Shown: positions 33,006-41,258 of the stretch, one piece after another | Layout: each line of letters begins with the position of its first letter | How positions within the stretch are numbered: position 1 is the first letter of the stretch | Assembly: GCF_017833525.1 (NCBI RefSeq) | Contig: NZ_JAFICD010000002.1 | Coordinates: forward strand, 1,054,001 to 1,118,000 | Length of the DNA: 64,000 nucleotides | Origin: Duganella sp. 1411 | Lineage (GTDB): Bacteria; Pseudomonadota; Gammaproteobacteria; Burkholderiales; Burkholderiaceae_D | Direction: 5' to 3' | The notes under the pieces: model-generated | Told to the model about the DNA's origin: nothing | Database searches by the model: none | What the model saw: only the letters and a program-made list of their open reading frames with translations | Position numbers and translations under genes: made by a program

Positions 33006-34367
33006 TCAGCCGTTGTTGGCGGCGTACGCGCTCAGCACGGTGCCGTCGGCCGAGGAGACGATCTCGAAGCGCCCGCCGATGGCGTCCATGCGCTCCATCA
33101 TATTGCGCAGGCCGATGCCGTGCTTGGGATGCAGCGCGATGCCCTCGGCGTCGAAGCCGCCGCCGTCGTCGCTGATGCGCAGGCCGACGCCGCGGCCGTC
33201 GCCGGTCAGCGCGATCTCGATGGCGCTGGCGCCGGCGTGGCGCTCGATGTTGGTCAGCGCCTCCTGGGCGATGCGGAACAGCACCGTGTTGGCGACGTCG
33301 GCCAGGCCGTCGGTGACGCCGCTGGCCTCGAAGCGCACCGGCGTGCCGCTGCTGAGCGTGTATTCCTGCCCCAGGTGGTGCAGCGCGGCGGCCAGGCCCA
33401 GGTCGTCGAGGATGGCCGGGCGCAGGTTGTGCGAGATGCGCCGCACCTCGCCCATCACGTTGCTCAGCTGCCCGGCCGCGTGCTCGAACACGGCGGGCGC
33501 GGCCTCGCGCTGCCCGGGCTGCTCCGACGCCAGCCGGATCAGCCCCGCCTCGATCTGCAGCTTGATCGACACCAGCCACTGGCTGATGCCGTCATGCAAG
33601 TCGCGCGAAAGCCGCGCCCGCTCCTCCTCCTGCGACTCGACCACCCGCTGCGCCAGCACCTTGAGCTTGGCGTCGGCGACGCGGAACTCGCTGATGTTGA
33701 GCGCCAGCCCGGAGCTGGCCACCGTCACCGAGGCGGCGATGGCGATGGCGGCGATCCACAGCATGGTGTTGTGGATGTTGCCCGATTGCTGGATGTCGAT
33801 CTTGGCCAGCGCGCGGTCGACGTCGTCCAGATAGATGCCGGTGCCCATCATCCAGCCCCATTGCGGCATGGCGATCACGTAGCCGAGCTTGGCGACCGGC
33901 TTGCGGGTCGACGGCTTGATCCACATGTAGCGCTCCAGCCCGCCCCCGGCGCGGGCGCGCTGCAGCAGGTTCTGGATGGTCGGCCGCCCCAGCGCGTCGC
34001 GCAGCTCGAACAGGTTCTGGCCCACCAGCTCCGGCTGGCGCGGATGCATCAGGGTGTTGCCCTGCATATCGTACAAGAAGAAATAGCCGTCGTCGCCGTA
34101 GCTCAGCGAGCCCAGGATGCGCTTGGCCTCGGCCAAGGTGGCCGGGTCGCTGCGGCCGGAATTGTACAGGTGCGAGATCGAGTGCGAGGCCAGCGCGACG
34201 TAATGCTTGAGCTCGGCCTCCTTGCTGCTCAGATACGCCTGCTGGATGGTCTCGCGTTGCTGCTGTGCAAGCAACACCGACTGGTGGCGCACCGCCAGCG
34301 CGATCGCGCATAGCGCCAGGATCAGCGGCGTGATGGCCAGGAATATGACTTTTTGCCGCAACTTCAT
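33006..34367 (-). CDS. NarL-type sensor histidine kinase with periplasmic Cache domain
   Basis: A 453-residue kinase. TM1 is at about 7-27. A periplasmic Cache-type sensor is at about 30-195 (SYGDDGYFFLYDMQGNTLMHP, WGWMMGTGIYLDDV), and TM2 at about 203-222. The HisKA_3 domain has H258 in SRDLHDGISQWL, and the ATPase has NTVLFRIAQEALTNIERHA and GIGLRNMMERM. Cache domains of this type commonly bind small carboxylates. I placed the start at the ATG at 34367, next to TM1; upstream in-frame sequence is not membrane-like. Adjacent to cstA, it may sense pyruvate or a similar acid; that is inference. Confidence 0.9.
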   Translation of the reverse strand: MKLRQKVIFLAITPLILALCAIALAVRHQSVLLAQQQRETIQQAYLSSKEAELKHYVALASHSISHLYNSGRSDPATLAEAKRILGSLSYGDDGYFFLYDMQGNTLMHPRQPELVGQNLFELRDALGRPTIQNLLQRARAGGGLERYMWIKPSTRKPVAKLGYVIAMPQWGWMMGTGIYLDDVDRALAKIDIQQSGNIHNTMLWIAAIAIAASVTVASSGLALNISEFRVADAKLKVLAQRVVESQEEERARLSRDLHDGISQWLVSIKLQIEAGLIRLASEQPGQREAAPAVFEHAAGQLSNVMGEVRRISHNLRPAILDDLGLAAALHHLGQEYTLSSGTPVRFEASGVTDGLADVANTVLFRIAQEALTNIERHAGASAIEIALTGDGRGVGLRISDDGGGFDAEGIALHPKHGIGLRNMMERMDAIGGRFEIVSSADGTVLSAYAANNG

Positions 34368-34431
34368 GAAATACCGCCCATCCGATAATACGATCCCCGC
34401 GATTTTACGCTGCCGCGCGCGCCCCGGCGTA

Positions 34432-34465
34432 CGTAGTACTACCCATGCGCGCTGCGTAGTGCTGC
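34432..34465. promoter_or_regulatory. Repeated CGTAGTRCTRC motif in the cstA control region
   Basis: CGTAGTACTAC at 34432-34442, which contains the perfect dyad GTAGTACTAC, recurs as CGTAGTGCTGC at 34455-34465, start-to-start 23 bp. They lie between the divergent kinase and cstA genes, about 115-147 bp before the cstA start. This is a plausible pair of binding sites for the neighbouring NarL-type regulator. Confidence 0.5.
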
Positions 34466-34578
34466 GCTTGCGGCGATTATCAGCTTCGTGAATACTCGCC
34501 ATAAGCTGCCAAGATGCCGGATTAACAAGGCCAAACAGGCAGCACGACATGAAGTGCACGACTTACCTTGGAGGAAGC

Positions 34579-36660
34579 ATGAAAGCACTACCTACTACCC
34601 CCCAGACCCTGGCGAGCAAGCTCGGCTGGGCGGCGCTGGCCTTGGGCGGCGCCGCCGCGCTCGGCGTGGTGGCCTTGAAGCGCGGCGAGTCCGTCAGCGC
34701 GATCTGGATCGTCATCGCCGCCGTCTGCGTCTACCTGATCGCCTACCGCTTCTACAGCCTGTACATCGCCGACAAGGTGCTGGGGCTGGACGACAAGCGC
34801 ATGACGCCGGCCGCCAAGCTCAACGACGGTCTCGACTACGTGCCGACCAATAAATACGTGCTGTTCGGCCACCACTTCGCCGCCATCGCCGGCGCCGGCC
34901 CGCTGGTCGGACCGGTGCTGGCCGCGCAGATGGGCTACCTGCCCGGCATGCTGTGGATCCTGGCCGGCGTGGTGTTCGCCGGCGCCGTGCAGGACTTCAT
35001 CGTGCTGTTCATCTCGATGCGCCGCGACGGCCGCTCGCTGGGCGACCTGATCAAGTCGGAGCTGGGGCAGATCCCCGGCATGATCGCGCTCTTGGGCACC
35101 TTCATGATCATGGTCATCATCCTGGCGGTGCTGGCGCTGATCGTCGTGAAAGCCTTGACCGGCTCGCCGTGGGGCAGCTTCACCGTGATGGCGACGATCC
35201 CGATCGCGCTGTTCATGGGCGTCTATTCGCGCTACATCCGGGTCGGGCGCATCGGCGAGGTGTCGGTCATCGGCTTCGTGCTGCTGATGGCGGCCATCTT
35301 CGGCGGCCAGTACGTGCAGGAAAATCCGGCGCTGGCGCCGATGTTCAACTTCACCGGCACCGAGCTGACCTGGATGCTGATCGGCTACGGCTTCGTCGCC
35401 TCGGTGCTGCCGGTGTGGCTGCTGCTGGCGCCGCGCGACTACCTGTCGACCTTCCTCAAGATCGGCACCATCGTCGGCCTGGCGCTGGGCATCCTGTTCG
35501 TCGCGCCCTACCTGAAAATGCCGGCCATCACCAAATTCATTGACGGCACCGGCCCGGTCTGGTCGGGCTCGATGTTCCCGTTCCTGTTCATCACCATCGC
35601 CTGCGGCGCCGTGTCCGGCTTCCACGCGCTGATCTCGTCGGGCACCACGCCCAAGATGATCGAAAACGAAAGCCACGCCCGCTTCATCGGCTACGGCGCC
35701 ATGCTGATGGAATCGTTCGTCGCCATCATGGCGCTCGTGGCCGCCTCGACCATCGAGCCGGGCATTTACTTCGCCATGAACTCCCCGGCCGCGCTGATCG
35801 GCACCACGGCCGAGTCGGCCGCGCAGGCGATCTCGCAGTGGGGCTTCTACGTCACGCCAGAGATGCTGGTCCAGACCGCCAAGGATGTCGGCGAGCACAG
35901 CATCATCTCGCGCGCCGGCGGCGCCCCCACGCTGGCCGTCGGCATGGCCCACATCCTGTCGAACGTGATCGGCGGCCAGGCCATGATGGCGTTCTGGTAC
36001 CACTTCGCCATCCTGTTCGAGGCGCTGTTCATCCTCACCGCCGTCGACGCCGGCACCCGCGCCGGCCGCTTCATGCTGCAGGACTTGCTGGGCGCGTTCG
36101 CGCCGGCCATGAAGCAGACCGAAAACGTGTTCGCCAACCTGACCGCCACCGCGCTGTGCGTGGCGGCCTGGGGCTACTTCCTGTACCAGGGCGTGGTCGA
36201 TCCGCTGGGCGGCATCAACACCTTGTGGCCGCTGTTCGGCATCGCCAACCAGATGCTGGCGGCGATCGCGCTGATGCTGGGCACCTGCGTGCTGTTCAAG
36301 ATGAAGCGCGGCCAATACGCCTGGGTCACCGTGGTGCCGACCATCTGGCTGCTGCTGTGCACGCTGACGGCCGGCTGGCAGAAGATTTTCGACGCCAACC
36401 CGAAGGTCGGCTTCCTGGCGCACGCGGCCAAGTACCAGGGCGCGCTCGACGAGGGCAAGCTGCTGGCGCCGGCCAAGTCGGTGGCGCAGATGCACCAGAT
36501 CGTGTTCAACGATTACCTGGACGCGTCGCTGGCCGGCTTCTTCGTCATCGTCGTGCTCAGCGTGCTGGTGTTCGGCATCCGCACCGTGATGCAGGCGCGC
36601 GCCAGCGCCAGGCCGACCGCGATGGAAAGCCCGATGGTGCTCGCGCCCAAGGTGCAATGA
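34579..36660 (+). CDS. cstA: Carbon starvation protein CstA, peptide/pyruvate transporter
   Basis: A 693-residue polytopic inner-membrane protein with about 16-18 hydrophobic segments. CstA hallmarks include NDGLDYVPTNKYVLFGHHFAAIAGAGPLVGP, PGMLWILAGVVFAGAVQDF and SSGTTPKMI with FIGYGAMLMESFVAI. The family imports pyruvate and/or peptides during carbon limitation. The ATG at 34579 follows TTGGAGGAAGC; the upstream in-frame ATG at 34549 lacks such a site. It overlaps the YbdD gene by ATGA and is divergent from its presumed regulators. Confidence 0.93.
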   Translation: MKALPTTPQTLASKLGWAALALGGAAALGVVALKRGESVSAIWIVIAAVCVYLIAYRFYSLYIADKVLGLDDKRMTPAAKLNDGLDYVPTNKYVLFGHHFAAIAGAGPLVGPVLAAQMGYLPGMLWILAGVVFAGAVQDFIVLFISMRRDGRSLGDLIKSELGQIPGMIALLGTFMIMVIILAVLALIVVKALTGSPWGSFTVMATIPIALFMGVYSRYIRVGRIGEVSVIGFVLLMAAIFGGQYVQENPALAPMFNFTGTELTWMLIGYGFVASVLPVWLLLAPRDYLSTFLKIGTIVGLALGILFVAPYLKMPAITKFIDGTGPVWSGSMFPFLFITIACGAVSGFHALISSGTTPKMIENESHARFIGYGAMLMESFVAIMALVAASTIEPGIYFAMNSPAALIGTTAESAAQAISQWGFYVTPEMLVQTAKDVGEHSIISRAGGAPTLAVGMAHILSNVIGGQAMMAFWYHFAILFEALFILTAVDAGTRAGRFMLQDLLGAFAPAMKQTENVFANLTATALCVAAWGYFLYQGVVDPLGGINTLWPLFGIANQMLAAIALMLGTCVLFKMKRGQYAWVTVVPTIWLLLCTLTAGWQKIFDANPKVGFLAHAAKYQGALDEGKLLAPAKSVAQMHQIVFNDYLDASLAGFFVIVVLSVLVFGIRTVMQARASARPTAMESPMVLAPKVQ

Positions 36661-36860
36661 TGCTGGGCGACATCGCCAAGGCCGGCCGTTATCTGGGGCA
36701 GAGCATGCGCCTGATGATGGGCCTGCCGGACTACGACACCTACGTCAGCCACCGGGAGGCCACCCATCCCGACGAGCCGATGATGACGTACGAGGAATTC
36801 TTCCGCGAACGCCAAGAGGCGCGCTACGGCGGCGCCGGCAAGCGCGGCGGCTGTTGCTAG
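36657..36860 (+). CDS. YbdD/YjiX-family small protein
   Basis: A 67-residue protein that overlaps the cstA stop by four bases (ATGA). MGLPDYDTYVSHREATHPDEPMMTYEEFFRERQEARY is the family signature and it ends KRGGCC. YbdD/YjiX proteins are almost always encoded directly after CstA/BtsT transporters and are needed for transport in some bacteria. The coupling supports a subunit or regulator role for CstA. Confidence 0.92.
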   Translation: MMLGDIAKAGRYLGQSMRLMMGLPDYDTYVSHREATHPDEPMMTYEEFFRERQEARYGGAGKRGGCC

Positions 36861-36928
36861 CGCGTTGCTAGGGCGTTGTTAGGGCGTTGTTAGCGTCCCC
36901 TCCCGCCCCGTTCAAGGCCAAGGCCAAG

Positions 36929-36957
36929 GCCGGTTCCATGCGAACCGGCTTTTTTTT
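36929..36957 (+). terminator. Rho-independent terminator of cstA-ybdD
   Basis: Stem GCCGGTTC/GAACCGGC with loop CATGC, followed by eight T. It lies 69 bp after the ybdD stop. Confidence 0.9.
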
Positions 36958-37108
36958 GCCTGTTTATATTTGCTCCGGAACTTTTTATCGCCCAACTTGT
37001 CCAACTTCCCTCAGCCGCGCCGGCGGCAGTTTCCGGGAGGCACATGGCACCGACATATTCCCACCGTCACGGACGCGCGCGCGGCCCCGGCCGCGCCGGA
37101 GTTCCATC

Positions 37109-38215
37109 ATGAGCAAGATGGAACAGCATCTGGACGCCACGCTGGAACAGATCCTCGAACTGGCGCGCTGGGCGCCCAGCGGCGACAATACCCAGCCATG
37201 GCGCTTCGAGATCCTCGACGCGCGCCGCCTGATCGTGCACGGCCACGACACGCGCGACCACTGCGTCTACGACCTCGACGGCCACCCCAGCCAGCTCTCG
37301 CTCGGCGCGCTGCTCGAGACGATGGCCATCGCCGCCAGCAGTTTCGGGCTGGAAATGCAGGTGGCGCGCCGGCCCGAGGCGCCCGAGGCGCGCCCCACGT
37401 TCGTGGTCGACTTCGCGCCGGCGGCGCTGCCCGGCGCCGATCCGCTGGCCGACTTCATCCTGCCGCGCAGCGTGCAGCGCCGTCCGCTGAGCCGGCGTCC
37501 GCTGACGCCGGTCGAGAAGGCGGCGCTGACGGCCAGCCTGCCGCCGGGCTTCGGCGTGACCTGGATCGAGGGCGGCGCGCGGCTGGCGGCGGCGCGGCTG
37601 ATGTACCGCAACGCCAAGCTGCGGCTGACGATGCCGGAGGCGCACCAGGTGCATCGCGCCGTCATCGAATGGGACGCGCGCTACAGCGAGGACCGCATCC
37701 CCGACCAGGCGCTGGGCGTGGACGCGGTGACCACCAGGCTGATGCGGTGGATCATGCGCGACTGGCGCCGCGTGGAATTTTTCAACACTTGGCTGGCCGG
37801 AACGGTGGCGCCGCGCCTGCAGATGGACCTGATCCCTGGCCTGGCCTGCGCCGCCCACTTCGTGCTGACGGCCGCGCAAGCCCCGCGCCGCACCGACGAC
37901 TACGTGGCCGCCGGCCGCGCCATGCAGCGCTTCTGGCTGACGGCCACGGCGCAGGGCCTGCAACTGCAGCCGGAACTGACGCCGCTGATTTTTTCGCGCT
38001 ACGTGCGCGAGGGCCGGGTGTTTTCCGGCAAGCCCGGCATGCAGGCGCGCGCGGCCGGGCTGGCGCGCCAGGGCGAGCTGCTGGTGGGCAAGCAGGCGTG
38101 GGAGTCGGCCGTTTTCATGGGCCGCATCGGCGCCGGCGAGCCGGCCGCCGCGCGCTCGACGCGCAAGCCGCTGAGCGCGCTGCTGGTGGGCGCGGCCGAC
38201 GCCCGGAGCCGCTGA
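37109..38215 (+). CDS. Nitroreductase-family protein
   Basis: A 368-residue protein. ILELARWAPSGDNTQPWRFEI is the FMN-phosphate-binding N-terminal motif of nitroreductase-like oxidoreductases. Later segments (PELTPLIFSRYVREG, GLARQGELLVG) are less standard, and the protein is longer than typical 200-residue members. GGAG precedes the ATG at 37109. Its stop overlaps the acyltransferase start as TGATG, so the two act together. Possibly a flavoprotein that modifies a small metabolite or envelope component. Confidence 0.8.
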   Translation: MSKMEQHLDATLEQILELARWAPSGDNTQPWRFEILDARRLIVHGHDTRDHCVYDLDGHPSQLSLGALLETMAIAASSFGLEMQVARRPEAPEARPTFVVDFAPAALPGADPLADFILPRSVQRRPLSRRPLTPVEKAALTASLPPGFGVTWIEGGARLAAARLMYRNAKLRLTMPEAHQVHRAVIEWDARYSEDRIPDQALGVDAVTTRLMRWIMRDWRRVEFFNTWLAGTVAPRLQMDLIPGLACAAHFVLTAAQAPRRTDDYVAAGRAMQRFWLTATAQGLQLQPELTPLIFSRYVREGRVFSGKPGMQARAAGLARQGELLVGKQAWESAVFMGRIGAGEPAAARSTRKPLSALLVGAADARSR

Positions 38216-38901
38216 TGCGCGCCATCAAGCCGGCGCAGATCGCCGTCTTCCTGGGCCTGCTGGCGCTGATCCTGGCGCTGGGCGTGGGCGCCACCGCGCT
38301 GCTGCTGGGCGGCTTGCCGCTGGGCGACTTCCGCGGCGTGGCGCTGCTGCTGGCGGCCGCGCTGCTGAGCTGTCTGTCGGCCTTGCTGGTGTACCGCTGC
38401 TTCCTGTGGGCCATGCCGCTGCGCGAGGGCGAGGTGGCGGAAAATTCGCGCCACGAGCTGGTGGCCAACGTCAACTTCCTGTTCTACCTGCTGCTGTTCA
38501 ACTCGCTGATCCGCACGCACTTCATTCCGGTGCCGATCATGCGGCTGGTCTACCTGGCGCTGGGCGCGCGGCTGGGCGCCAACACCTACAGCGCCGGCGC
38601 CCTGCTCGATCCGCCGCTGACGCGCATCGGCGCCAACACCATTATCGGCCACGACGCGGCGATCTTCGCGCACGTGATCGAAGGCGCCAAGCTCGAGTTC
38701 AAAGCGGTCGTCATCGGCGACGGCGTCACCATCGGCGCGACGGCGGTGGTGATGGCCGGCGCGCGCATCGGCGACCACGCCATCGTCTCGGCCGGCGCCG
38801 TGGTCACCAAGGACACGCTGATCGGCGCCGGCGAAACCTGGGGCGGGGTTCCCGCGCGCAAGATCAAATCGGCGCCGGCGGCCCGCGTCGGATCGGCTTG
38901 A
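38215..38901 (+). CDS. Membrane-anchored hexapeptide-repeat acyltransferase
   Basis: A 228-residue protein with two N-terminal hydrophobic helices (IAVFLGLLALILALGVGATALLL and VALLLAAALLSCLSALLVYR). Its C-terminal half is a left-handed beta-helix of hexapeptide repeats (RIGANTIIGHDAAIFAHV, VVIGDGVTIGATAVVMAG, IGDHAIVSAGAVVTKDT) ending with WGGVPARKI. Such enzymes transfer acetyl or other acyl groups to sugars or small acceptors. Coupled to the preceding nitroreductase-family gene by a TGATG overlap; the acceptor is unknown. Confidence 0.85.
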   Translation: MRAIKPAQIAVFLGLLALILALGVGATALLLGGLPLGDFRGVALLLAAALLSCLSALLVYRCFLWAMPLREGEVAENSRHELVANVNFLFYLLLFNSLIRTHFIPVPIMRLVYLALGARLGANTYSAGALLDPPLTRIGANTIIGHDAAIFAHVIEGAKLEFKAVVIGDGVTIGATAVVMAGARIGDHAIVSAGAVVTKDTLIGAGETWGGVPARKIKSAPAARVGSA

Positions 38902-39074
38902 GCGGGACCGGACGCCGGCGCGGTTGACGGGATTTTTTACGCCCGTTTTTTTAGGCAACACGCGGCGCGGCGCAAGCCCTTGAATCCACAGGCTTCGTCG
39001 ATGCTGGCAGGGGTTTTGCTGAAGAGGTGGAGCGACCTTGACTTCCAGGGTCTTCTATTTCTTGGGGAACAGCT

Positions 39075-39995
39075 ATGAACTATTACAAACCCGCCACCAT
39101 CCTCGCCGCCGCGCTGGCGGCACCATTGGCCGCGGTCGCCGGCCCCGTGGTCGGCCTCGATCCCACCGGCACCGGCAGCTACACCACCTACGCCGACCTG
39201 TGGACCAACGTCACCGACACCGCCGTGGTCACCGGCTTCGTCAACGGCGCCACCGCGCCCTACGTGACCGAGCTGCACACGCAGACCAAAATCGGCACCA
39301 TGAGCAACAGCAACACCGGCGCCCTGGTCACGCCAGCCGGCCTCAACAGCAGCTTCGAGCTGACCAAGATCGTGCGCTTCCAGGAGCTGGTCACGTCGCA
39401 GACCAGCACCACCGCCACCTTCGGGCTGCCGGCGTCGCAGTCGGCGGCGATGGACGTCGATCCGACCCGCGCCGGCGTGCAAAACTTCGCCGTGTACTTC
39501 GACCGCCTCACGCCCAGCGGAGCCAGCGCCGCCGTGCCAGGCAACGGCTCGGGTACCGTGCGCTGCTATGGCGCCGGCATCACCGGCGGGCTGGCCAACG
39601 GCTGCGGCGGCGGCGCCGACCTGGACGGCGACGGCGTCATGATCCTGTCGGGCCACCTGGTGTTCAACGTCGCCAGCTTCAACAGCACCGGTTCGGTCGG
39701 CACCGGCTCGTTCGACACCCGCTTCATGATCGATTATGTCGACCCCGCCTATCTCGACCTGGTCACCGGCTCGGTGATCCAGGACAAGTTCACCGGCACC
39801 ACCAACGTGCCTTCGTTCTTCACGCCGACGTCGATGTGGGACGGCGCCACGCCCACCACGGTGCCGTTCCTCAAGGTGGATTCCTCGCAATCGTTCGCCG
39901 CGGCCGTGCCGGAACCGGGCACCGTGGCGATCATCGGGCTGGGCCTGGCCGGGCTGGCGCTGAGCAAGCGCCGCAAGGCCAATCCGCCGGCCTGA
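39075..39995 (+). CDS. PEP-CTERM sorted exported protein (paralogue 1)
   Basis: A 306-residue protein with an N-terminal signal (ATILAAALAAPLAAVAG) and the C-terminal sorting tag VPEPGTVAIIGLGLAGLALSKRRK. That tag consists of the Pro-Glu-Pro motif, a membrane helix and a basic tail, recognised by exosortase. The body is Thr/Ser/Gly-rich with TYADLWTNVTDT and DGDGVMILSGHLVFN. Such proteins go to the cell surface or matrix together with exopolysaccharide. A close paralogue follows 223 bp downstream. Confidence 0.92.
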   Translation: MNYYKPATILAAALAAPLAAVAGPVVGLDPTGTGSYTTYADLWTNVTDTAVVTGFVNGATAPYVTELHTQTKIGTMSNSNTGALVTPAGLNSSFELTKIVRFQELVTSQTSTTATFGLPASQSAAMDVDPTRAGVQNFAVYFDRLTPSGASAAVPGNGSGTVRCYGAGITGGLANGCGGGADLDGDGVMILSGHLVFNVASFNSTGSVGTGSFDTRFMIDYVDPAYLDLVTGSVIQDKFTGTTNVPSFFTPTSMWDGATPTTVPFLKVDSSQSFAAAVPEPGTVAIIGLGLAGLALSKRRKANPPA

Positions 39996-40033
39996 TCCCT
40001 TGGCCCCGGCGGTGTCACCTCCGGCGTTTTGCG

Positions 40034-40067
40034 ACGGACCCGGCGCTTGCCGCGGTCCGTTTTTTTT
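40034..40067 (+). terminator. Rho-independent terminator
   Basis: Stem ACGGACC/GGTCCGT with an inner GC-rich CGGC/GCCG section, then eight T; it separates the two PEP-CTERM genes into independent units. Confidence 0.85.
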
Positions 40068-40218
40068 GTTGACGGATTTTTTTACAATGATTGCAAGAAT
40101 TAAGTGTCGCCCCCGCGCAAGTGTTTGATTTCTTTCGGTTCACGTTGCTTGGCAAGGGTCTTGCTCTATTGCCCATAAGATCCCGATTTCCGGGTTCCAT
40201 CACACTCCAGGAGCCATC

Positions 40219-41172
40219 ATGAAATTCTTCAAGCCTACGCTGACCGCCATGACCATCGCCGCCGCCTTGACCGCGCCGCTGAGCGCCAGCGCCGGCCCCA
40301 CCGTCGGCCTCGACATCACCGGCACCGCCAACTACACCACCTACGCCGACCTGTGGACCAACGTCACCGACACCGGCCTGGCGACCGGCTTCATCCCCGG
40401 CATCACCGTCGGCCCCGGCGGCGACGCGCCCTACCTGACCGAGTTGCGGTCGCAGATGGTCATCGGCACCATGTCCAACAGCAACACGCCGGCCATCGTC
40501 ACGCCGGGCGGCCTCAACACCACGTTCGAGATCAGCAAGGTGGTGCGCTTCCAGGAACTGGTCGACGCCCAGACGCCGACCACCGCCCACTTCACGCTGC
40601 CGGCGTCGCAAGCGGCCGCGATGGACGTCGATCCGCTGCACGCGGGCGTGCAGAACATCGCCATCTACTTCGACCGCATCACCGACGGCGTCGGCAGCAG
40701 CCGCGCGGTGCCGGGCAACGGCGGCGACACCGTGCGCTGCTACGGCACCGGTTCGACCTCGACCGGTTGCGGCACCTCGCCCGGCGACACCGACGGCGAC
40801 GGCATCATCATCATGTCGGGCCACCTGGTGTTCAACGACGCCAGCTTCACGGCCAGCGGCACGGTCGGCACCGGCTCGTTCGATTCGCGCTTCATGATCG
40901 ATTACGTCGACCCGGCCTACCTGGACATCGTCACCGGCTCGATCTTCCAGGACAAGGTGACCGGCACCACCAACGTCCCCTCGTTCTTCCAGCCGACGAT
41001 GATGTGGGACGGCGCCACGCCCACCACGGTGCCGTTCCTGAAGGTCGATTCGTCACAGAGCTTTGCGGCGGTCGCGGTGCCGGAGCCGGGCACGCTGGCC
41101 ATCATGGGCCTGGGCATCGCCGGCTTGGCGATGGGCAGCCGCCGCAAGGTTCTGGTCGTCGACAAATCCTGA
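40219..41172 (+). CDS. PEP-CTERM sorted exported protein (paralogue 2)
   Basis: A 317-residue paralogue of the preceding protein. It has a signal peptide (MTIAAALTAPLSASAG), the shared TYADLWTNVTDT, MDVDP, DGDGIIIMSGHLVFND and SRFMIDYVDPAYLD blocks. The sorting tag is VPEPGTLAIMGLGIAGLAMGSRRK. AGGAG precedes the ATG. It differs from paralogue 1 mainly in two short insertions and the linker before the DGDG block. It has its own promoter region and terminator, so the pair may be separately regulated. Confidence 0.92.
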   Translation: MKFFKPTLTAMTIAAALTAPLSASAGPTVGLDITGTANYTTYADLWTNVTDTGLATGFIPGITVGPGGDAPYLTELRSQMVIGTMSNSNTPAIVTPGGLNTTFEISKVVRFQELVDAQTPTTAHFTLPASQAAAMDVDPLHAGVQNIAIYFDRITDGVGSSRAVPGNGGDTVRCYGTGSTSTGCGTSPGDTDGDGIIIMSGHLVFNDASFTASGTVGTGSFDSRFMIDYVDPAYLDIVTGSIFQDKVTGTTNVPSFFQPTMMWDGATPTTVPFLKVDSSQSFAAVAVPEPGTLAIMGLGIAGLAMGSRRKVLVVDKS

Positions 41173-41186
41173 TCCGCCGCCCCGCG

Positions 41187-41223
41187 ACGGGCCCCGGCGC
41201 CAGCGCCGTGGCCCGTTTTTTTT
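41187..41223 (+). terminator. Rho-independent terminator
   Basis: Stem ACGGGCC/GGCCCGT enclosing a second GCGCC/GGCGC-type hairpin, then a run of T, just after the second PEP-CTERM gene. Confidence 0.85.
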
Positions 41224-41258
41224 CGTCCGCGTTTTTTCGCCGGGCTCCAGCCGCCAGG

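Noticed and set aside
34588..36657. 689-residue ORF opposite cstA
   Set aside because: His/Asp/Gln-rich shadow frame; cstA and its downstream partner explain the region.
36857..36894. CRISPR-like array
   Set aside because: The near-tandem 11-base units have no spacers of constant length and no cas genes are present in the window.
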